The notes beneath the pieces are model-generated. The model made no database searches. It saw nothing but the letters and a program-made list of their open reading frames with translations, and was not told the origin of the DNA. This document shows, in pieces, positions 6,339 to 7,516 of a DNA stretch of 7,516 bases. How positions within the stretch are numbered: the first letter of the stretch is position 1; every line of letters begins with the position of its first letter. The stretch comes from Synechococcus sp. HW_metabat.54 (GTDB lineage Bacteria > Cyanobacteriota > Cyanobacteriia > PCC-6307 > Cyanobiaceae): the NCBI GenBank assembly GCA_018623675.1, contig JAAZVJ010000043.1, forward strand, positions 1 through 7,516, in the 5' to 3' direction. The translations under genes were made by a program, and so were the position numbers.

Positions 6339-7516
6339 GGACTGCTCGAGTGCATCGCCGAACGGCTCGGCTCGACCACCGATATGGCGTTTCAGAAACG
6401 CCTCGGTGAGCGCCACCATCGCCAGGGCGTTACGGGGATTGGCCAAACCATGGCCCTCGTCGGGGAACACCACGAAATCAACCGGGAGACCACGCTCCTT
6501 CATGGCCGCAGCAATGGTTTCGCTCTCTTTGAGATTCACCCGCGGATCATTGGCCCCATGCCCCAGCAGCAACGGTCGCTGAATTTGATCCACGTGATTG
6601 ATGGGCGAAATGGCGTCAAGATCCACGCGACCCACACCGATCATCCGCTCCGTGAGCTTGCGTGCCGATTCCCAGTAGGGAGGGAATGAGGCCAGCAGAG
6701 TGCGCAGATTGGAAGGCCCCACCTCAGCGACCGCGGCGGCAAACAAGGTGGGATCACGGGTGAGTCCGGCCAGGGCGGCATACCCCCCATAGGAGGCACC
6801 TTTGATCACCAGTCGGTCAGGATCCGCGATGCCCTCATCCACGGCCCAGCGCACCGCATCCACCAGGTCGTCCTGCATGCGCCCGTACCACTCCCCTTCT
6901 CCGGCCAGCAGGTGGTCCTTGCCAAAGCCGGTCGAGCCCCGGTAGTTGACGCTCATGACGTGATAGCCACGGTTAGCCAGGAGCTGATGGGTGGGATTGA
7001 GGCCCCAGAAATCGCGCGCCTGGGGGCCTCCATGCACCTGAAGCACCAGGGGCTGGGGCCCCTTCTTCTCCAGCGGAGTTCGCGTGAGGTAAACAGGCAA
7101 CCGCCTGCCGTCCCTGGCCTTGAGGCTGAGGGCCTCCATGGGCGCCAGGGTGTAGGCGTCAAGCTTGGGCTGAATGGAAAACAGCTTGCGGTGTTGCTGC
7201 TGGTCACGATCCCAGAGCCAATATTGCGGCCCTTGCTGATCGGAACCGATCATCACCAGCCAGATCCGATCACTGAGATCACGATCCACAATCCCAAAGT
7301 CGTTTCTGCCCGCCAACCGCTTCAAGGCCGCCAGATCGGGTTTCAAGGCCGGATCCAGCACCACCTTGCGACTGCGTAAATCCACCTCCTGCAACAACGT
7401 GGGCACCCCGGTTTCGATATCCGACAGGGCCGTTCCCAAAGCCCCACTGGTGGCGCGATACACCACTTCTGGCGTGCAATCGGTGCCACAGGTGCGCAAT
7501 TGCTCACGACTCCAGC
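6300..7516 (-). CDS. Prolyl oligopeptidase (S9) family serine peptidase, 5' partial
   Basis: The frame is open from the right edge to a TGA at 6302-6300 and gives 404 residues. The N-terminus lies outside the window, and the TTG at 7499 is not a likely start. The first 150 or so residues, with repeated 'YWLWDRDQQQ'-like strands, look like the end of a beta-propeller. The alpha/beta-hydrolase domain follows, with oxyanion-loop HGGPQARDFWG and VNYRGSTGFGKD. The catalytic triad is complete: Ser in GASYGGYA (codon 6794-6792), Asp in HGANDPRVN (6548-6546) and His in DEGHGLAN (6452-6450). The arrangement fits S9 acylaminoacyl-peptidase/dipeptidyl-peptidase-like enzymes that trim peptides. The substrate cannot be told, and no signal peptide can be judged. 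The C-terminal 'HIGGRAEPFGDALEQSS' resembles the tail of cyanobacterial members. No terminator follows the stop, since the gene ends inside menF. Confidence 0.92.
   Translation of the reverse strand, partial: WSREQLRTCGTDCTPEVVYRATSGALGTALSDIETGVPTLLQEVDLRSRKVVLDPALKPDLAALKRLAGRNDFGIVDRDLSDRIWLVMIGSDQQGPQYWLWDRDQQQHRKLFSIQPKLDAYTLAPMEALSLKARDGRRLPVYLTRTPLEKKGPQPLVLQVHGGPQARDFWGLNPTHQLLANRGYHVMSVNYRGSTGFGKDHLLAGEGEWYGRMQDDLVDAVRWAVDEGIADPDRLVIKGASYGGYAALAGLTRDPTLFAAAVAEVGPSNLRTLLASFPPYWESARKLTERMIGVGRVDLDAISPINHVDQIQRPLLLGHGANDPRVNLKESETIAAAMKERGLPVDFVVFPDEGHGLANPRNALAMVALTEAFLKRHIGGRAEPFGDALEQSSMDWRLRSLPAP

Noticed and set aside
6357..6371. Hairpin GCCGA/TCGGC after menF as a terminator
   Set aside because: Only 5 bp, no T-run follows, and it lies within the peptidase coding region, so it is not supported as a terminator.
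5971..6379. Several - strand open frames of 110-160 codons beneath the end of menF
   Set aside because: All are antisense to conserved menF motifs, and none has a family signature or start signal.

Overview
The window reads as a piece of a GC-rich unicellular picocyanobacterial chromosome (marine Synechococcus/Cyanobium type). The main reason is a near-complete block of phylloquinone (vitamin K1) genes of cyanobacterial type: a hot-dog DHNA-CoA thioesterase, MenE, MenC, a UbiA-family MenA with the motifs expected of the phytyl-transferring branch, and MenF. Genes are tightly packed, and no mobile element, CRISPR array, tRNA or rRNA was seen.

Layout. Bases 1-159 hold the end of a small membrane protein gene on the + strand (probably TMEM14 family). 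A strong intrinsic terminator at 158-186 serves the - strand gene at 210-893, a multi-pass membrane protein of unknown function. About 108 bases separate that gene from the divergent + strand thioesterase (1002-1478). An 87-base spacer then leads to the convergent - strand operon menA-menC-menE (4815 down to 1566), whose genes overlap by one to four bases at each junction. menF starts divergently from menA about 50 bases away and runs on the + strand to 6338. It overlaps by 39 bases the end of a convergent - strand prolyl-oligopeptidase (S9) gene that continues past the right edge.

How the genes work together. MenF makes isochorismate from chorismate. MenC dehydrates SHCHC to o-succinylbenzoate. 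MenE activates that to its CoA thioester. The thioesterase releases DHNA from DHNA-CoA, and MenA attaches the phytyl chain in the membrane. MenD, MenH, MenB and the final methyltransferase are not in this window. The product serves as the A1 electron carrier of photosystem I. The membrane protein genes and the peptidase have no evident link to this pathway.

This is mostly a housekeeping region, and I found no new multi-gene system. The points worth a second look are an inverted repeat directly before menA in a very short divergent promoter, an arginine where MenC normally has its second catalytic lysine, a short MenE with a degenerate P-loop, a G8 tract inside a conserved menF motif, and a drop in GC content at the left end.
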